64,000 nt of DNA, from assembly GCF_001514125.1 (NCBI RefSeq), contig NZ_KQ948550.1:731105-795104 (forward strand), written 5' to 3'. Below are positions 1 to 8,826 of this stretch, in pieces (within the stretch, counting starts at the first letter, position 1; the number at the start of each line of letters is the position of its first letter). The translations under genes and the position numbers were made by a program. The DNA is from Streptomyces longwoodensis (lineage in GTDB: Bacteria; Actinomycetota; Actinomycetes; Streptomycetales; Streptomycetaceae). The notes under the pieces were generated by a model that ran no database searches, was not told the origin of the DNA, and saw only the letters and a list, made by a program, of their open reading frames with translations.

Positions 1-1
1 C

Positions 2-328
2 GAGGTGCGCGAGGGGGGCGACGGCGAGGGCACCCTGGTGCACTGGAAGCTCCAGGCCACCAGCAAGCGGGTGCGCGACTGCCTCCTGGAGGTCAGCGAG
101 CCGACCGACGGCGAGCTCGTCGAGAAGGACCGCAACTCCTCGATGGTCACCACCTGGCGCGTCACGCCCGCGGGCGAGGGCCGCTCCCGGGTCGTGGTGA
201 CCACCACCTGGCAGGGCGCCGGCGGCATCGGCGGCTTCTTCGAGAGGACCTTCGCGCCCAAGGGGCTCGGCCGGATCTACGACGCGATCCTGGCCCGGCT
301 CGCCACCGAGGTCGAGAAGCCGGCGTAA
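2..328 (+). CDS. SRPBCC-family protein, C-terminal part (5' end outside window)
   Basis: The reading frame is open from the window edge and ends at TAA 326-328, leaving about 108 residues of a longer protein. The visible part has the alternating beta-strand pattern of a START/polyketide-cyclase-like (SRPBCC) fold: VHWKLQATSKRVRDC, then STTW-like strands (TTWRVTP, VVVTTTWQGAGG), and a long C-terminal helix (GLGRIYDAILARLATEV). Such proteins bind small hydrophobic ligands or act as cyclase/dehydratase-like enzymes; nothing here says which. The GTG at position 5 happens to be in frame but is not a convincing start, since strands needed for the fold lie upstream. No neighbour before it is visible; the next gene follows after about 160 bp. 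Confidence 0.6.
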   Translation, partial: EVREGGDGEGTLVHWKLQATSKRVRDCLLEVSEPTDGELVEKDRNSSMVTTWRVTPAGEGRSRVVVTTTWQGAGGIGGFFERTFAPKGLGRIYDAILARLATEVEKPA

Positions 329-486
329 CCGCCGCCCGCTCCTTGGGCGTTGGGATCCGCTGATCCCCGTCACCGGTTCGAGTGGTTCTCCTTTCGGACC
401 GGTTCGACGCCGTAACTCGTCGTGCTTGCTCGGAGTTGGCGCTTCACGCGGCAATTGTGCGGCAGGTGCGACGAGGGGAGCGGCAG

Positions 487-2985
487 GTGCGCGGGAGCAC
501 GCTGGAGCGGGACGCGGGGGCCACCGGGACGGCTGAGCCGGCCCAGCCGGCCGGGGCGGCGGCCGCACCGGTCGGGGTGGCCGCGGTGGACCTCCCGCCC
601 GACACGGCGCCCCCGGCGCCCGAACCCGGGACGCGCCGGGTGCGGTTGGTCTTCTTCGCGCTGATGCTCGCGCTGCTGCTGGCGGCGCTGGAGCAGATGA
701 TCGTCGCGACCGCCCTGCCCAGGATCGTCGGTGAACTCCACGGCCTGGACAAGATGTCCTGGGCGATCACCGCCTACCTGCTCACCGCCACCGTCGGCCT
801 CCCGGTCTACGGCAAGCTCGGTGACCTCCTCGGCCGCAAGGGCGTCTTCCAGTTCGCCATCGTCGTGTTCGTCATCGGCTCCGGGCTCGCCGGCCGGGCG
901 CAGACCATGGACCAGCTCATCGCGTTCCGCGCCGTCCAGGGCGTCGGCGCGGGCGGACTGATGATCGGCGTCCAGGCGATCATCGCGGACATCGTGCCGC
1001 CCCGGCAGCGCGGCCGCTTCATGGGCCTCATCGGGGCCGCGTTCGGCCTGGCCTCGGTGGCCGGCCCGCTGCTCGGCGGCTACTTCACCGACCACCTGTC
1101 CTGGCGCTGGTGCTTCTACGTCAACGTCCCCTTCGGGCTGGTGACGCTCGCCGTCGTCGCCACCGTGCTGAAGCTGCCCAAGCCGCGCACCCGGCCGCGG
1201 TTCGACGTCGTCGGCACCCTGCTGCTCGCCGCGGCCTCCACCTGCCTGGTCCTGCTGACCAGTTGGGGCGGCACCGAATACGCCTGGGACTCGCGGGTCA
1301 TCCTCGGCCTCGGCGCCGGCGCGGTCCTCGCCACCGCGCTGTTCCTCGTCGCCGAGCGCTTCGCCGCCGAACCCCTCATGCCGCTGCGGCTGTTCCGCGA
1401 CTCCGTCTTCACCCTCACCGGCCTGGTGGGCCTCGTCATCGGCGTCGCGCTGTTCGGCGCCGCGAGCTACCTGCCGACCTTCCTGCAGATGGTCGACGGC
1501 GCCACCGCCACCGAGTCCGGGCTGCTGATGCTGCCGATGATGGGCGGCATCGTCGTCGCCTCCATCGTCTCCGGGCAGCTGATCAGCCACACCGGCCGCT
1601 ACCGGCCCTACCCGATCCTCGGCTCGGCGCTCGCCGCGACCGGCATGTGGCTGCTCTCGCGCCTGGAGGTCGACACCCCCCGGCTCCAGTACAGCCTGTC
1701 GATGGCCGTGCTCGGCGCCGGCATCGGCATGGTGATGCCCGTCCTGATCCTCGCCGTGCAGAACTCCGTGGGCCCCACCGACCTCGGCACCGCCACCAGC
1801 GCCAACAACTACTTCCGCCAGATCGGCGGCAGCGTGGGCGCCGCCGTCTTCGGCACCCTCTTCGCCGACCGGCTCGCCGACGCCCTCGCCGACCGGCTGC
1901 CCGCCCGCGCGGGGGCCGCGCTGCCCGACGCCGAGTCGATCACCCCGCAGCTCGTGCACACGCTGCCCCCGGCCCTGCGCGACGCCTACATCCACGCCTA
2001 CGCCGACGCCATGCCGAGGATCTTCCTCTACCTGGTGCCGGTCCTCCTCCTCGGCCTGCTCCTCGCCTTCTTCCTCAAGGAGACCCCCCTGGTGAACACC
2101 GCCGCCGCGACCGCCCACACACCCCCCACCGGGACGGAGACCGAGCCCGTGACCACCCCGTACCCGCAGACCGTCCCCCACCCCGCGGGCGGCGGCAGCC
2201 CCGTCGCGTCCCGTGCGGCGCAGACGCCCGGCGTCGCCGTCTGCGGCACGGTCCAGCACTCCGACGGGACCGTGGTGCCCCGCGCGGCCCTCACCCTCAT
2301 CGACGTCGCCGGACAGCAGGTCGGACGCGGCGCGAGCGGCGAGGACGGACGGTACGCGCTGGCCGCGCCCGGCTCCGGGTCGTACGTCCTGATCGCCGCC
2401 GCCGGCGGGCACCAGCCGCAGGCCGTCTCCGTCACCGTCGGCGAGCGCCCGGTCGAGCTGGACGTCGTCCTCGGCGGCGCCGGACGCCTCGCCGGCAGCG
2501 TGGTCACCGCCGACGGCACCCCGGTGCGCGACGCCACCGTCACCCTCACCAACGTCCACGGTGAGGTCGTCGCGAGCACCCGCAGCGCGCGCGAGGGCGG
2601 CTACGTCATCACCGAGCTGGTCGCCGGTGAGTACACTCTCGCGGCCAGCGCGCCCGCGTTCCGCCCGGCCGCGCTGCCGGTCAGCGTGCAGGCCTCCCGC
2701 GAGACCCGCCAGGACATCGAACTGGCCGGCGGCGCCGTGCTGCGCGGCACCGTCCGCGCGAGCGGCGGCCGGCCGGTCGAGGACGCGCGCGTGACGCTGC
2801 TGGACGCGGCGGGCAACGTGGTCGACACCCTCACCACGGGACCCGACGGCACGTTCCGCTTCGTCGACCTGTCGTCCGGCGAGTACACCGTGATCGCCGC
2901 CGGCTACCCGCCGGTCGCCACCGTGCTCCAGGTCGCCGGCGGCGGCCGCACGGAGCGTGACCTGCAACTGGGCCACGAGGACTGA
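487..2985 (+). CDS. MFS drug exporter (DHA2, 14-TM) with three C-terminal carboxypeptidase-regulatory-like repeats
   Basis: Predicted inner-membrane proton-driven multidrug exporter of the DHA2/EmrB-QacA type. From GTG 487 (GAGGGGAG just upstream) it has 832 residues; the open frame reaches back to 382, but that stretch lacks an RBS and the usual composition. The transporter part spans about residues 53-535, with the motif-A-like segment GKLGDLLGRKG after TM2 and the ALEQMIVATALP segment in TM1 typical of this family. A linker then leads into three tandem beta-sandwich repeats at about 583-663, 668-745 and 749-830, each with a G-x-V core and an ending like SGEYTVIAAGYPP (CarboxypepD_reg/SpaA-like). 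The repeats are probably extracytoplasmic. It stands alone, without an adjacent TetR gene. Substrate unknown. Confidence 0.88.
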   Translation: MRGSTLERDAGATGTAEPAQPAGAAAAPVGVAAVDLPPDTAPPAPEPGTRRVRLVFFALMLALLLAALEQMIVATALPRIVGELHGLDKMSWAITAYLLTATVGLPVYGKLGDLLGRKGVFQFAIVVFVIGSGLAGRAQTMDQLIAFRAVQGVGAGGLMIGVQAIIADIVPPRQRGRFMGLIGAAFGLASVAGPLLGGYFTDHLSWRWCFYVNVPFGLVTLAVVATVLKLPKPRTRPRFDVVGTLLLAAASTCLVLLTSWGGTEYAWDSRVILGLGAGAVLATALFLVAERFAAEPLMPLRLFRDSVFTLTGLVGLVIGVALFGAASYLPTFLQMVDGATATESGLLMLPMMGGIVVASIVSGQLISHTGRYRPYPILGSALAATGMWLLSRLEVDTPRLQYSLSMAVLGAGIGMVMPVLILAVQNSVGPTDLGTATSANNYFRQIGGSVGAAVFGTLFADRLADALADRLPARAGAALPDAESITPQLVHTLPPALRDAYIHAYADAMPRIFLYLVPVLLLGLLLAFFLKETPLVNTAAATAHTPPTGTETEPVTTPYPQTVPHPAGGGSPVASRAAQTPGVAVCGTVQHSDGTVVPRAALTLIDVAGQQVGRGASGEDGRYALAAPGSGSYVLIAAAGGHQPQAVSVTVGERPVELDVVLGGAGRLAGSVVTADGTPVRDATVTLTNVHGEVVASTRSAREGGYVITELVAGEYTLAASAPAFRPAALPVSVQASRETRQDIELAGGAVLRGTVRASGGRPVEDARVTLLDAAGNVVDTLTTGPDGTFRFVDLSSGEYTVIAAGYPPVATVLQVAGGGRTERDLQLGHED

Positions 2986-3167
2986 CGCCGGCGGGCGGCG
3001 GGAGCGCTCCCGCCGCCCGGCCCGGGAGGCGCCCGAACGGCACGGCCTACCCCGCCCGACCGCGGGCGAAACAATTCCGGGATTGACACACGCACGCCAC
3101 ACCCGCGCCGTACGGTGGGCCCAGCGGAACAGATCTTGCACAGCTCTGGGGAGAGAGGGCCTGGGCC

Positions 3168-5702
3168 ATGGACCGTGGCACCGAGAGGGAAACACCTCCC
3201 CGCCGCGGAACGGACCCCGCGGGGCCGCGGGACGCGGGGCGCGTCCCGCTGGCCGTGGTCGTGGTGGACCGCGACGGCCTGGTGTCGCACTGGAGCAGCG
3301 GCGCCCGACGGCTGTTCGGCGTGCCCAAGGAGGAGGCCGTCGGACAGCCCGCGGTCGACCTGCTGCCCGTCTCCGGCGCGCTGCCCGACGTGGACGACGA
3401 CCTGCCGTACGACGACTACGCCGCCCTCGACGGGCTCGGTCCCGGCCTCGGCAGCTCCCTCGACCACGGCCTGTCCTACCCGGCGGCCGGCCGCGCCCGG
3501 CTGAGCGTGCCCGCGCACGCCACCCGGGACCGGCCGGACCCCGGCGCCCGCGTCGACGTGCTGTGGTGGGCCTACCCGCTCGTCGGACCCGGCCGGGAAC
3601 GGCTGCTGGTGCTCGCCGCCGACGCGGCCGGACTGCACGAGCAGGACGGCGGGGGCGGCGCCGACGGCCACGGCGGTCACGGCACGGGCGGCGCGGAAGG
3701 CCCCCGCGACCCCTTCGCGGTGGAGCGCATCGCGCCCGGCTTCGCCCTGCACACCGACTTCCCCGGCGCCGAGGACCTCGCCGGGCGGCTCCCCGAGATC
3801 CTGCCCAGCATGAGCGTGGGGGAGAGCGCCCGCATCGTCTCGCAGGTCCTCGAACTGGGGTACCCGATCCTGGAGTTCAGCCAGAACGCGCGCGTCCCGG
3901 TCACCCCGGACTGGGGCGTCTCGCGCCGGGTGGAGCGCCGGGCCCGCCGCGAGCGGGCGGCCCGGGCCGCCGCCGGGGGGCTGCCGATACCGGACGACCT
4001 CGCGGACGAGGCCGAGGACCTGGAGTACGCCGCCGTCCGCGAGCGCCTGGAGTTCCTCAACGAGGTCAGCGGCCGGATCGGCACCTCGCTCGACCTCGCC
4101 CGCACCATCGTCGAGGTCAGCAAGGCCGTCGTGCCCCGCTTCACCGACGTCGCCGGCACCTACCTGCGCGAACAGGTCGTCGCCGGCGAGGGGTTCGCGG
4201 AGGGCGTGCCCGACACGACCACCCTGTGGCACCGGGTGGCCCTGGAGCACACCGACGAACCCGGCCGCTGGGACGACGTGGTGCCCGTCGGCGAGGCGAT
4301 GCCGTTCCCCGCGCACACCCCGTTCTTCCAGTGCATGACGACCGGCGAGCCCGTCCTGGTGCCGCGGATCAGCGAGCAGCTGGGCCACGCCATCGCCTCG
4401 CAGTTCGAGAAGCGCGACATCCGGCCCCTGATCACGGGCCGCTCGATGCTGGTGGTGCCGCTCAAGGCCCGCAACGTCGTCCTCGGCTTCATGATCCTGC
4501 TGCGCCACCCCGAGCGCGCCGAGTTCAACGACATGGACAAGGTCACCGGCGCCGAACTCGCCGCCCGCGCGGGCCTCGTCCTCGACAACGCGCGCATGTA
4601 CACGTACCAGGAGAGCGTCGCCGAGACCCTCCAGGACAGCATGCTGCCGCACATCCCGCCGCACCGGACGGGCTGCGACATCGCCACCCGCTACCTGCCC
4701 GGCACGCTCCTCGGCCGGGTCGGCGGCGACTGGTTCGACTCGGTGAAGCTCCCCGGGGCGCGCACCGCCCTGGTCGTCGGCGACGTGATGGGCCACGGCC
4801 TCAACTCGGCGGCGATGATGGGCCAGTTGCGTACGGCCGTGCAGACCATGGCCGCCCTCGACCTGCCGCCCGCCCAGCTGCTGCGCAACCTGGACGACCT
4901 CGCCCAGCGCCTCGGCGACGGCTACCTCGCGACCTGCCTGTACGCCGTGTACGACCCGATCGCGAGCGTGCTGCACCTCGCCAACGCCGGACACATCCCG
5001 CCCGTGCTGGTGCGCGCCCGGGACGGCCGCAGCGAGCTGCTGGAGCTGCCCACCGGCGCCCCCGTCGGCGTCGGCGGGGTGCCCTTCGAGGCGGTCCGGG
5101 TGCCCGTCGAGCCCGGCGACCGGCTGGTGATGTGCACCGACGGGCTGGTGGAGATGCGCGGCGAGGACATCGGGGTGGGCCTGGCGACCCTGTGCGCGTC
5201 GGCCGCCCACCCGGCGGCCTCCATGGACGACGCCTGCGACACCATCATTCGCGCCCTCAACACCCGCGGCGGCCGCAAGGACGACGTGGCCCTGCTGATG
5301 GCCCGCCTCAACGGCATCGCCCCGCAGGACGTCGCCGAGTGGCGCTTCCCGCCCCGGCCCGCCGAGGTCGGCCGCGCCCGCGCGGTCGTGCGCGAGCAGC
5401 TGCACGACTGGGGACTGCCCCGGCTCGCGGACCCGGCGGAGCTGATGGTCAGCGAACTGGTCACCAACGCCGTCCGGCACACCCGGGCCCGCCCGGTCGA
5501 GGTCCGGCTGGTGCGCGGCGACACGCTGCTGTGCGAGGTGGACGACGACGACCACGAGCTGCCCACCCTGCGGAACGCCGGGCCCGAGGCGGAGGCCGGA
5601 CGCGGACTGCGCGTGGTCAGCGCCCTGGCCCGCGAATGGGGCACCAGCCGCACCGCGGCCGGCAAGACGGTCTGGTTCGAGCTGACCCTGCCGCGCCGCT
5701 GA
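3168..5702 (+). CDS. PAS-GAF-PP2C (SpoIIE-type) serine/threonine phosphatase with C-terminal HATPase kinase domain
   Basis: 844-residue cytoplasmic multidomain regulator. The order is: N-terminal PAS-like domain (about 23-90, PLAVVVVDRDGLVSHWSSGA), GAF-like sensor (about 290-460), PP2C/SpoIIE phosphatase (about 485-690) and an RsbW-like HATPase domain (about 725-840). PP2C metal-binding acidic motifs are visible: GGDWFD near 519, GDVMGHG near 540 and CTDGL near 656. The HATPase N-box is ELVTNAVRH near 763. In this Streptomyces family such proteins act on anti-sigma antagonists, coupling a sensed signal to partner switching; the partner here is unknown. ATG 3168 follows a GGGGAGAGAGG ribosome site. 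A TTGACA hexamer at 3083-3088 is a possible -35, but a well-spaced -10 is not obvious. Confidence 0.9.
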   Translation: MDRGTERETPPRRGTDPAGPRDAGRVPLAVVVVDRDGLVSHWSSGARRLFGVPKEEAVGQPAVDLLPVSGALPDVDDDLPYDDYAALDGLGPGLGSSLDHGLSYPAAGRARLSVPAHATRDRPDPGARVDVLWWAYPLVGPGRERLLVLAADAAGLHEQDGGGGADGHGGHGTGGAEGPRDPFAVERIAPGFALHTDFPGAEDLAGRLPEILPSMSVGESARIVSQVLELGYPILEFSQNARVPVTPDWGVSRRVERRARRERAARAAAGGLPIPDDLADEAEDLEYAAVRERLEFLNEVSGRIGTSLDLARTIVEVSKAVVPRFTDVAGTYLREQVVAGEGFAEGVPDTTTLWHRVALEHTDEPGRWDDVVPVGEAMPFPAHTPFFQCMTTGEPVLVPRISEQLGHAIASQFEKRDIRPLITGRSMLVVPLKARNVVLGFMILLRHPERAEFNDMDKVTGAELAARAGLVLDNARMYTYQESVAETLQDSMLPHIPPHRTGCDIATRYLPGTLLGRVGGDWFDSVKLPGARTALVVGDVMGHGLNSAAMMGQLRTAVQTMAALDLPPAQLLRNLDDLAQRLGDGYLATCLYAVYDPIASVLHLANAGHIPPVLVRARDGRSELLELPTGAPVGVGGVPFEAVRVPVEPGDRLVMCTDGLVEMRGEDIGVGLATLCASAAHPAASMDDACDTIIRALNTRGGRKDDVALLMARLNGIAPQDVAEWRFPPRPAEVGRARAVVREQLHDWGLPRLADPAELMVSELVTNAVRHTRARPVEVRLVRGDTLLCEVDDDDHELPTLRNAGPEAEAGRGLRVVSALAREWGTSRTAAGKTVWFELTLPRR

Positions 5703-5853
5703 GGCCGCGGGCACTCATGGCGCCCGCCGGTCCGAACGGAGCGTGGAAGACGTGAAGTTGTGCGCCGGGCGCTTGTCCGCGCGCCCCCGGGGCGATAGAC
5801 CGTACGGGGCCGTCAACCGCGACGGATCGGCCGTGCACCCTGGGGAGTCGGGC

Positions 5854-6579
5854 ATGAGCGTGACCAGTCGGTACCGGGAGGCCTGGGAGGGCTTCTGGCG
5901 CGAGGCGCCCGGCGCGCCGGGGGAGGTGTTCTGGGACGCGGACCCGGCGCTCACCGCGGAACTCCACCTGCCCCTGCTGACACCCCATCTGCGTGACGCC
6001 GGGCTGCCGTTGGTCGACCTCGGCTGCGGCAACGGCACCCAGACCCGCTTCCTCGCAGGGCGTTTCCCGCACGTGGTCGGCGTCGACCTGGCCGCCGCCG
6101 CCCTGGACCACGCCCGCCGCGCCGACCCGGCCGGACGGGCGGCGTACCGGCAGCTGAACGCCGCCGACAAGGGCGAGACGGAGGCCCTGCACGCCGAACT
6201 CGGCGACGCCAACGTGTACCTGCGGGGCGTGCTGCACCAGTGCGACCCCGACGACCGGCAGCCCCTGGCCGACGGGATCGCCACGCTGGTGGGACGGCGC
6301 GGGCGCGCGCTCCTCGTCGAACTGTCCGAGGCCGCACGGCCCGTGCTCGGGGGACTGGCCCAGGGCCCGTCGGGCCCCCCGCCGAAACTGGCGCCCGTAT
6401 TCCGCCACGGCATAGCGCCCGGCGAGGTCGCCGACGACGCGGTGCCGCGCCACCTGAGCGACGCGGGCTTGACCGTCCTCGCCTCGGGAAGGGCACCGCT
6501 CACCACGACCGAGACCGGCCCCGACGGCACCCCGGTCCGCCTGCCGTCCCTGTGGCTCGTCGCCGGACGCGAGGACTGA
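5854..6579 (+). CDS. Class I SAM-dependent methyltransferase
   Basis: 241 residues from ATG 5854, which has GGGGAG eight bases upstream; the frame is open further 5' but without an RBS. The SAM-binding glycine loop is VDLGCGNGTQT at about 54-64, followed by an acidic residue at the end of strand 2 (VVGVDLAAAAL). The central strand carries NVYLRGVLHQCDPDDR, as in methyltransferases that report on an altered state such as thiopurine or halide acceptors; the acceptor cannot be told from sequence. It stands alone between the phosphatase gene and the peptidase operon. Confidence 0.8.
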   Translation: MSVTSRYREAWEGFWREAPGAPGEVFWDADPALTAELHLPLLTPHLRDAGLPLVDLGCGNGTQTRFLAGRFPHVVGVDLAAAALDHARRADPAGRAAYRQLNAADKGETEALHAELGDANVYLRGVLHQCDPDDRQPLADGIATLVGRRGRALLVELSEAARPVLGGLAQGPSGPPPKLAPVFRHGIAPGEVADDAVPRHLSDAGLTVLASGRAPLTTTETGPDGTPVRLPSLWLVAGRED

Positions 6580-6679
6580 GCCGGGGGCGGGGCCGCGGGG
6601 CGCGGTCGCCGGCACCCGTCAGGCCCGTCACCTGCCCCCTTCGTGACGTGCCCCCGTCCCCCCGCGTAACGTGCGCAGC

Positions 6680-7513
6680 ATGAAACTCCTCATCAGCGCC
6701 GACATGGAGGGCGCCACCGGCGTGACCTGGCCCGCCGACGTGTTGCCGGGGACACCCCAGTGGGAACGGTGCCGGGCGATGTTCACCTCCGACGTGAACG
6801 CCGCGGTGCTCGGCTTCTACGACGGCGGCGCCGACGAGGTGCTGATCAACGAGGCGCACTGGACGATGCGCAACCTGCTCCTGGAGCGCCTCGACGACCG
6901 GGCGCAGATGCTCACCGGCCGGCACAAGGCGCTGTCCATGGTGGAGGGCGTGCAGCACGGCGACGTGGACGGCATCGCGTTCATCGGCTACCACGCGGGC
7001 GCCGGCATGGAAGGCGTCCTCGCCCACACCTACCTCGCCAACCAGATCACCGGCGTGTGGCTGAACGACGTGCGCGCCAGCGAGGGCCTGCTCAACGCGC
7101 ACGTCGTCGCCGAGTACGGCGTGCCCGTCGTGCTGGTCACCGGTGACGACCTGGCCTGCGAGGACGCCCTCGGCTACGCGCCCGAGGCGCTGAAGGTGGC
7201 CGTGAAGGACCACGTGTCGCGGTACGCGGCCGTGTGCCGGACCCCGGCCCGCACCGCCGCCGACATCCGGGCCGCGGCGAAGCAGGCCGTGGCGCTGGCG
7301 GGCCGCCGGGATCCGGTCCGCGGCGGACCGTATACAGTCGCCGTCGAGTTCGACGCCGAACACCTGGCGACGGCCGTCACGGTCGTCCCCGGCGTCGGCC
7401 GCACCGGCGAGCGCAAGGTCGCCTACACGCACGAAACGATGTACGAGGCGATCCGCACCTTCAAGGCGGTCACCACGATCGCCTCGGCCGCGGTGGAGGA
7501 GCAGTATGGCTGA
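6680..7513 (+). CDS. M55 family D-aminopeptidase (DppA-like)
   Basis: 277-residue zinc peptidase of the M55/DppA family, which hydrolyses D-amino-acid-containing peptides such as D-Ala-D-Ala and forms toroidal decamers in the type enzyme. The N-terminal SADMEGATGV (residues 6-15) supplies the first metal ligands (D8, E10), followed by the NEAHW segment near 58 and GYHAG near 103. The start is nearly leaderless: CGTAACGT lies about nine bases before the ATG and there is no Shine-Dalgarno. It is the first gene of a four-peptidase operon and overlaps the next gene by 8 bp. The DPP transporter seen beside dppA in Bacillus is missing here, so the substrate is probably made or imported elsewhere. 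Confidence 0.88.
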   Translation: MKLLISADMEGATGVTWPADVLPGTPQWERCRAMFTSDVNAAVLGFYDGGADEVLINEAHWTMRNLLLERLDDRAQMLTGRHKALSMVEGVQHGDVDGIAFIGYHAGAGMEGVLAHTYLANQITGVWLNDVRASEGLLNAHVVAEYGVPVVLVTGDDLACEDALGYAPEALKVAVKDHVSRYAAVCRTPARTAADIRAAAKQAVALAGRRDPVRGGPYTVAVEFDAEHLATAVTVVPGVGRTGERKVAYTHETMYEAIRTFKAVTTIASAAVEEQYG

Positions 7514-8810
7514 CGGGCAGGCGCTGGACGAGGTGGTGCGGTTCACCTCGGACCTGATCCGGATCGACACGACCAACCGGGGCGGCGGGGACTGCCGGGA
7601 GCGGCCGGCCGCCGAGTACGCGGCCGAACAGCTGGCGGGCGCCGGTCTCGAACCCGTCCTCCTGGAGAACACCCCGGGCCGCACCAACGTGGTGGCCCGC
7701 CTGGAGGGCAGCGACCCGTCCGCCGACGCGCTGCTGCTCCACGGCCACCTGGACGTGGTGCCCGCCGAGGCCGCCGACTGGCGCGTGCACCCCTTCTCCG
7801 GCGAGGTCCGCGACGGCGTCGTGTGGGGGCGCGGCGCGGTCGACATGAAGAACATGGACGCGATGATCCTGGCGGTCGTGCGCTCCTGGGCCCGGCAGGG
7901 CGTGCGGCCCCGGCGGGACGTCGTCATCGCCTTCACCGCCGACGAGGAGGCCAGCGCCGAGGACGGCTCCGGCTTCCTCGCCGACCGGCACCCCGGCCTG
8001 TTCGAGGGCTGCACCGAGGGCGTCAGCGAGTCCGGCGCGTTCACCTTCCACGACGGGTCCGGCCGGCAGATCTACCCGATCGCGGCGGGGGAGCGCGGCA
8101 CCGGCTGGCTGAAGCTCACCGCGCGCGGCCGCGCCGGACACGGCTCCAAGGTGAACCGGGAGAACGCGGTCACCCGGCTCGCCGCGGCGATCACCCGGAT
8201 CGGCGAGCACGAGTGGCCGCTGCGGCTCACCCCGACCGTGCGGGCCGCGCTCACCGAACTGGCCGCGTTGTACGGCATCGAGACCGACCTGAGCGATGTC
8301 GACGGCCTGCTGGAGAAGCTCGGCCCGGCCGCCGACCTGGTGGCGTCGACCGTGCGCAACAGCGCCAACCCGACGATGCTGTCCGCCGGTTACAAGGTGA
8401 ACGTGGTCCCCGGCCAGGCGGTCGCCCACGTCGACGGACGCCACCTCGCGGGCCACGAGGAGGAGTTCCGCGCCACCCTCGACGAGCTGACCGGCCCGTA
8501 CGTCGACTGGGAGTTCGACCACCGCGAGGTCGCCCTCCAGGCGCCGGTGGACTCGCCGACCTACGCCCGGATGGCCGAGGCGGTACGGGAGTTCGCGCCC
8601 GAGGGGCACGTGGTGCCGTACTGCATGTCCGGCGGCACCGACGCCAAGCAGTTCTCCCGGCTCGGCATCACCGGCTACGGGTTCACCCCGCTGAAGCTGC
8701 CGGAGGGCTACGACTACCAGGCCATGTTCCACGGGGTCGACGAGCGCGTTCCGGTCGACGCGCTGCACTTCGGCGTCCGCGTCCTCGACCGGTTCCTGCG
8801 GACGGCCTAG
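7506..8810 (+). CDS. M20/M25/M40 family metallopeptidase
   Basis: 434-residue dinuclear zinc hydrolase of the M20 family (ArgE/DapE/carboxypeptidase G2 type), releasing amino acids from dipeptides or N-acyl amino acids. Metal and catalytic motifs are in order: HGHLDVVPA near 79-87, the bridging Asp in VDMKNMD near 112, the Glu pair in TADEEAS near 145-148, and a C-terminal His in the MFHGVDERV segment. The lid/dimerisation domain lies at about 190-310. ATG 7506 lies inside the end of the M55 gene, so translation is probably coupled. Function within the operon: a second peptidase acting on dipeptides released by the M55 or S9 enzymes. Exact substrate unknown. Confidence 0.88.
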   Translation: MADGQALDEVVRFTSDLIRIDTTNRGGGDCRERPAAEYAAEQLAGAGLEPVLLENTPGRTNVVARLEGSDPSADALLLHGHLDVVPAEAADWRVHPFSGEVRDGVVWGRGAVDMKNMDAMILAVVRSWARQGVRPRRDVVIAFTADEEASAEDGSGFLADRHPGLFEGCTEGVSESGAFTFHDGSGRQIYPIAAGERGTGWLKLTARGRAGHGSKVNRENAVTRLAAAITRIGEHEWPLRLTPTVRAALTELAALYGIETDLSDVDGLLEKLGPAADLVASTVRNSANPTMLSAGYKVNVVPGQAVAHVDGRHLAGHEEEFRATLDELTGPYVDWEFDHREVALQAPVDSPTYARMAEAVREFAPEGHVVPYCMSGGTDAKQFSRLGITGYGFTPLKLPEGYDYQAMFHGVDERVPVDALHFGVRVLDRFLRTA

Positions 8811-8826
8811 GCGAGTGGGGGAGAAC

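Noticed and set aside
370-3195. 941-residue minus-strand open frame
   Set aside because: It is the antisense shadow of the MFS gene: Gly/Arg/Asp-rich composition without domain logic, and no ribosome site.
2904-5755. Two long open frames on both strands across the phosphatase gene
   Set aside because: Low-complexity Arg/Pro/Gly translations caused by GC bias; the PP2C gene explains the region.
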